From contig JASEEX010000005.1 of the NCBI GenBank assembly GCA_030019415.1, positions 1-49,799 on the forward strand: 49,799 nt of DNA, read 5' to 3'. The notes under the pieces are model-generated. The model ran no database searches, was not told the DNA's origin, and worked only from the letters and a program-made list of their open reading frames with translations. The translations under genes and the position numbers were made by a program. Source of the DNA: Thermodesulfovibrionales bacterium. GTDB lineage: Bacteria > Nitrospirota > Thermodesulfovibrionia > Thermodesulfovibrionales > SM23-35. Position 1 is the stretch's first letter. Each line of letters opens with the position of its first letter. Positions 48,765 through 49,799 of the stretch are shown here, in pieces.

Positions 48765-49073
48765 TTATTTAACACCCTTACCTCTACAAGCAAGACAAGG
48801 AAGACCATCTGGAGCCTGGCCACTGCCTTTGCATTCAGAACAAGTCTTTGCGCCTTCTGACACGGTAACTACACCCTTGCCCCCGCATACAGTACATGTA
48901 ATCCTTTTATCAAGGTAAATACCTGTTCCCTTGCAGAAGGCGCATTTTATAGTTGGGGGTGTAACGCTTACTTTACCTTTTCCCAAACAGACCTGGCAGA
49001 TAGACAACGGTGATAAAAGCCCAAAGGGGTCTTTACCTTTGCCTTTACAAAAGGCACATTCTATTACACTCAT
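48765..49073 (-). CDS. DnaJ-type zinc-finger small protein
   Basis: The 102 residues contain six CxxC pairs with Gly-x-Gly: CAFCKGKG, CQVCLGKG, CAFCKGTG, CTVCGGKG, CSECKGSG and CLACRGKG. There is a KDPFGLLSPLS bridge like the one in the 35.2-kb protein. There is no J-domain. It is probably a zinc-binding cochaperone or holdase. The 120-base gap to the gvpN gene (48645-48764) holds no gene and no clear repeat, so a transcript boundary cannot be excluded. Confidence 0.75.
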   Translation of the reverse strand: MSVIECAFCKGKGKDPFGLLSPLSICQVCLGKGKVSVTPPTIKCAFCKGTGIYLDKRITCTVCGGKGVVTVSEGAKTCSECKGSGQAPDGLPCLACRGKGVK

Positions 49074-49225
49074 TATCTCACCTCATTTCATTTTTGCAAC
49101 CGCGGAGTCTCGGAATTCCGTGTTCCCGTACCTATTAATCCGTCATTTCGTTCCTGAATCAAGTTCAGAACAAGACTTGACCCCGTACTTGCCTGTCCTG
49201 CTTTTTAATTTCTGAAGCCACCATT

Positions 49226-49799
49226 CTATTTCTTCATGGCAAAATACAATGAGCCTTCTTTTTCTACCCTCTCTTCATCAAGGAGCGCTCGAATTACAGG
49301 GATTAAAGTCCTCCAATTCTTCAGACCCAGTATATCGGACACCTGAGTCATTCTTAGGCCCCCCGGACTCTCTTCCAGGGTTTTCAAGACTTGTTCTTTC
49401 AAGCCTTCTTCAACCCTTTCTGCCTCTTCAAAGGCTTCTTCAAGAAGTCTTTCTTCTTCTATTACTTCTGGAGGCCTTGCCTCTTCAATTACTTCTTTCA
49501 CAGGTCTTACCTTTACCTCTGCCTTAACCACTGGTTTAATTCCTCTTTTCTTAGCCATCGTAGACAACAGATCTTTCCAGGCTCTAGCAGTTTCTACCCG
49601 CTCTTTCTTATAATCTGCCAGAAGATCAGCAACCGCAGCGGCTCTCTCATTATCCTCTGCATTAAACCCCTGAAGAAGCTTGGAAACATCAGCGGCCCTA
49701 GCTTTATCTTCTTCCTTACATTCACTTAAGTACTTAGCCATATCCGCAGCTCTAGCTTTATCTTCTTCCTTACATTCACTTAAGTACTTAGCCATATCC
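49226..49799 (-). CDS. Repeat-bearing helical protein with winged-helix end (cut by window edge)
   Basis: At least 190 residues; the 5' end is beyond the window. The visible N-terminal part has two exact 18-residue copies (MAKYLSECKEEDKARAAD), then diverged copies (VSKLLQGFNAEDNERAAA, VADLLADYKKERVETARAW), all amphipathic helix. A Pro/Glu/Val-rich middle (VKAEVKVRPVKEVIEEARPPEVIEEERLLEEAFEE) follows, and the last ~60 residues form a winged helix (GGLRMTQVSDILGLKNWRTLIPVIRALLDEERVEKEG). The tandem helical repeats recall GvpC, which wraps vesicle shells, but its repeat unit is normally 33 residues. The 54-bp DNA unit repeats exactly at the edge, so the gene continues and may hold many copies. 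Confidence 0.7.
   Translation of the reverse strand, partial: DMAKYLSECKEEDKARAADMAKYLSECKEEDKARAADVSKLLQGFNAEDNERAAAVADLLADYKKERVETARAWKDLLSTMAKKRGIKPVVKAEVKVRPVKEVIEEARPPEVIEEERLLEEAFEEAERVEEGLKEQVLKTLEESPGGLRMTQVSDILGLKNWRTLIPVIRALLDEERVEKEGSLYFAMKK
49709..49799. repeat. 54-bp tandem direct repeat in coding sequence
   Basis: Between ~49692 and the window end, a 54-bp unit containing TCTTCTTCCTTACATTCACT and TAAGTACTTAGCCATATCC occurs twice exactly, each encoding 18 residues. The second copy is cut off by the window edge, so copy number cannot be known here. Confidence 0.75.

Noticed and set aside
1-49799. tRNA or rRNA genes
   Set aside because: I looked for tRNA-like T-loop and anticodon patterns and rRNA motifs and found none I could support.

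Overview
The window looks like part of an uncultivated, probably anaerobic, AT-rich bacterium of a poorly sampled phylum. The codon use and gene set are bacterial. Several gas vesicle and Cdc48-type proteins resemble archaeal forms, and the DNA is full of short dispersed palindromes and short-period spacer repeats that I associate with candidate-phylum genomes. The phylum assignment is an inference; no rRNA gene or phylogenetic marker is present.

Positions 1-13.7 kb (plus strand) are a surface-polysaccharide locus: an IS3-type transposase tail, a truncated RmlC, an epimerase, C-methyltransferase, CmcI-like methyltransferase, FkbM remnant, two family 2 and three family 4 glycosyltransferases, an O-antigen polymerase/ligase-like membrane protein, two further methyltransferases and a DUF218 protein. 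Three of its methyltransferases carry frameshifts, two of them at C6 or G7 runs.

Positions 13.7-20 kb are a mixed segment: a complete IS3-type element that cuts an SDR gene, PolX, a REP-associated (Y1/HUH) transposase bounded by a perfect 15-bp inverted repeat, a deoxyhypusine-synthase-like protein and a conserved hypothetical.

Positions 20-49.8 kb (all minus strand, reading right to left, running off the right edge) are one very large gas vesicle (gvp) gene array. Recognisable gvp genes are four GvpF/L, two GvpN, GvpK, GvpO, two GvpG-type, several GvpH/Hsp20-type and two GvpA/J-superfamily proteins. They are interleaved with an unusual quality-control and targeting set: a Cdc48/VAT AAA ATPase, DnaK, DnaJ-type zinc-finger proteins without J-domains, a J-domain fused to GvpF, TPR proteins, two tandem ArsA/Get3 ATPases, GRAM-like domains fused to a GvpJ-like protein and to Hsp20, AbrB-like and winged-helix proteins, a B12-radical SAM enzyme and an amino-thiazoline-carboxylate-hydrolase-like protein.

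My reading is that this is an elaborated gas vesicle (or gas-vesicle-derived protein shell) assembly system. In it, Get3-like ATPases, Hsp70/Hsp20/J proteins and Cdc48 would handle the hydrophobic shell subunits, and GRAM/zinc-ribbon fusions would link shell components to a membrane or partner surface. No canonical small GvpA was found in the window; it may lie beyond the right edge. The array is also a hotspot of palindromic elements inserted in frame within genes and of spacer repeats rich in TTAACC.
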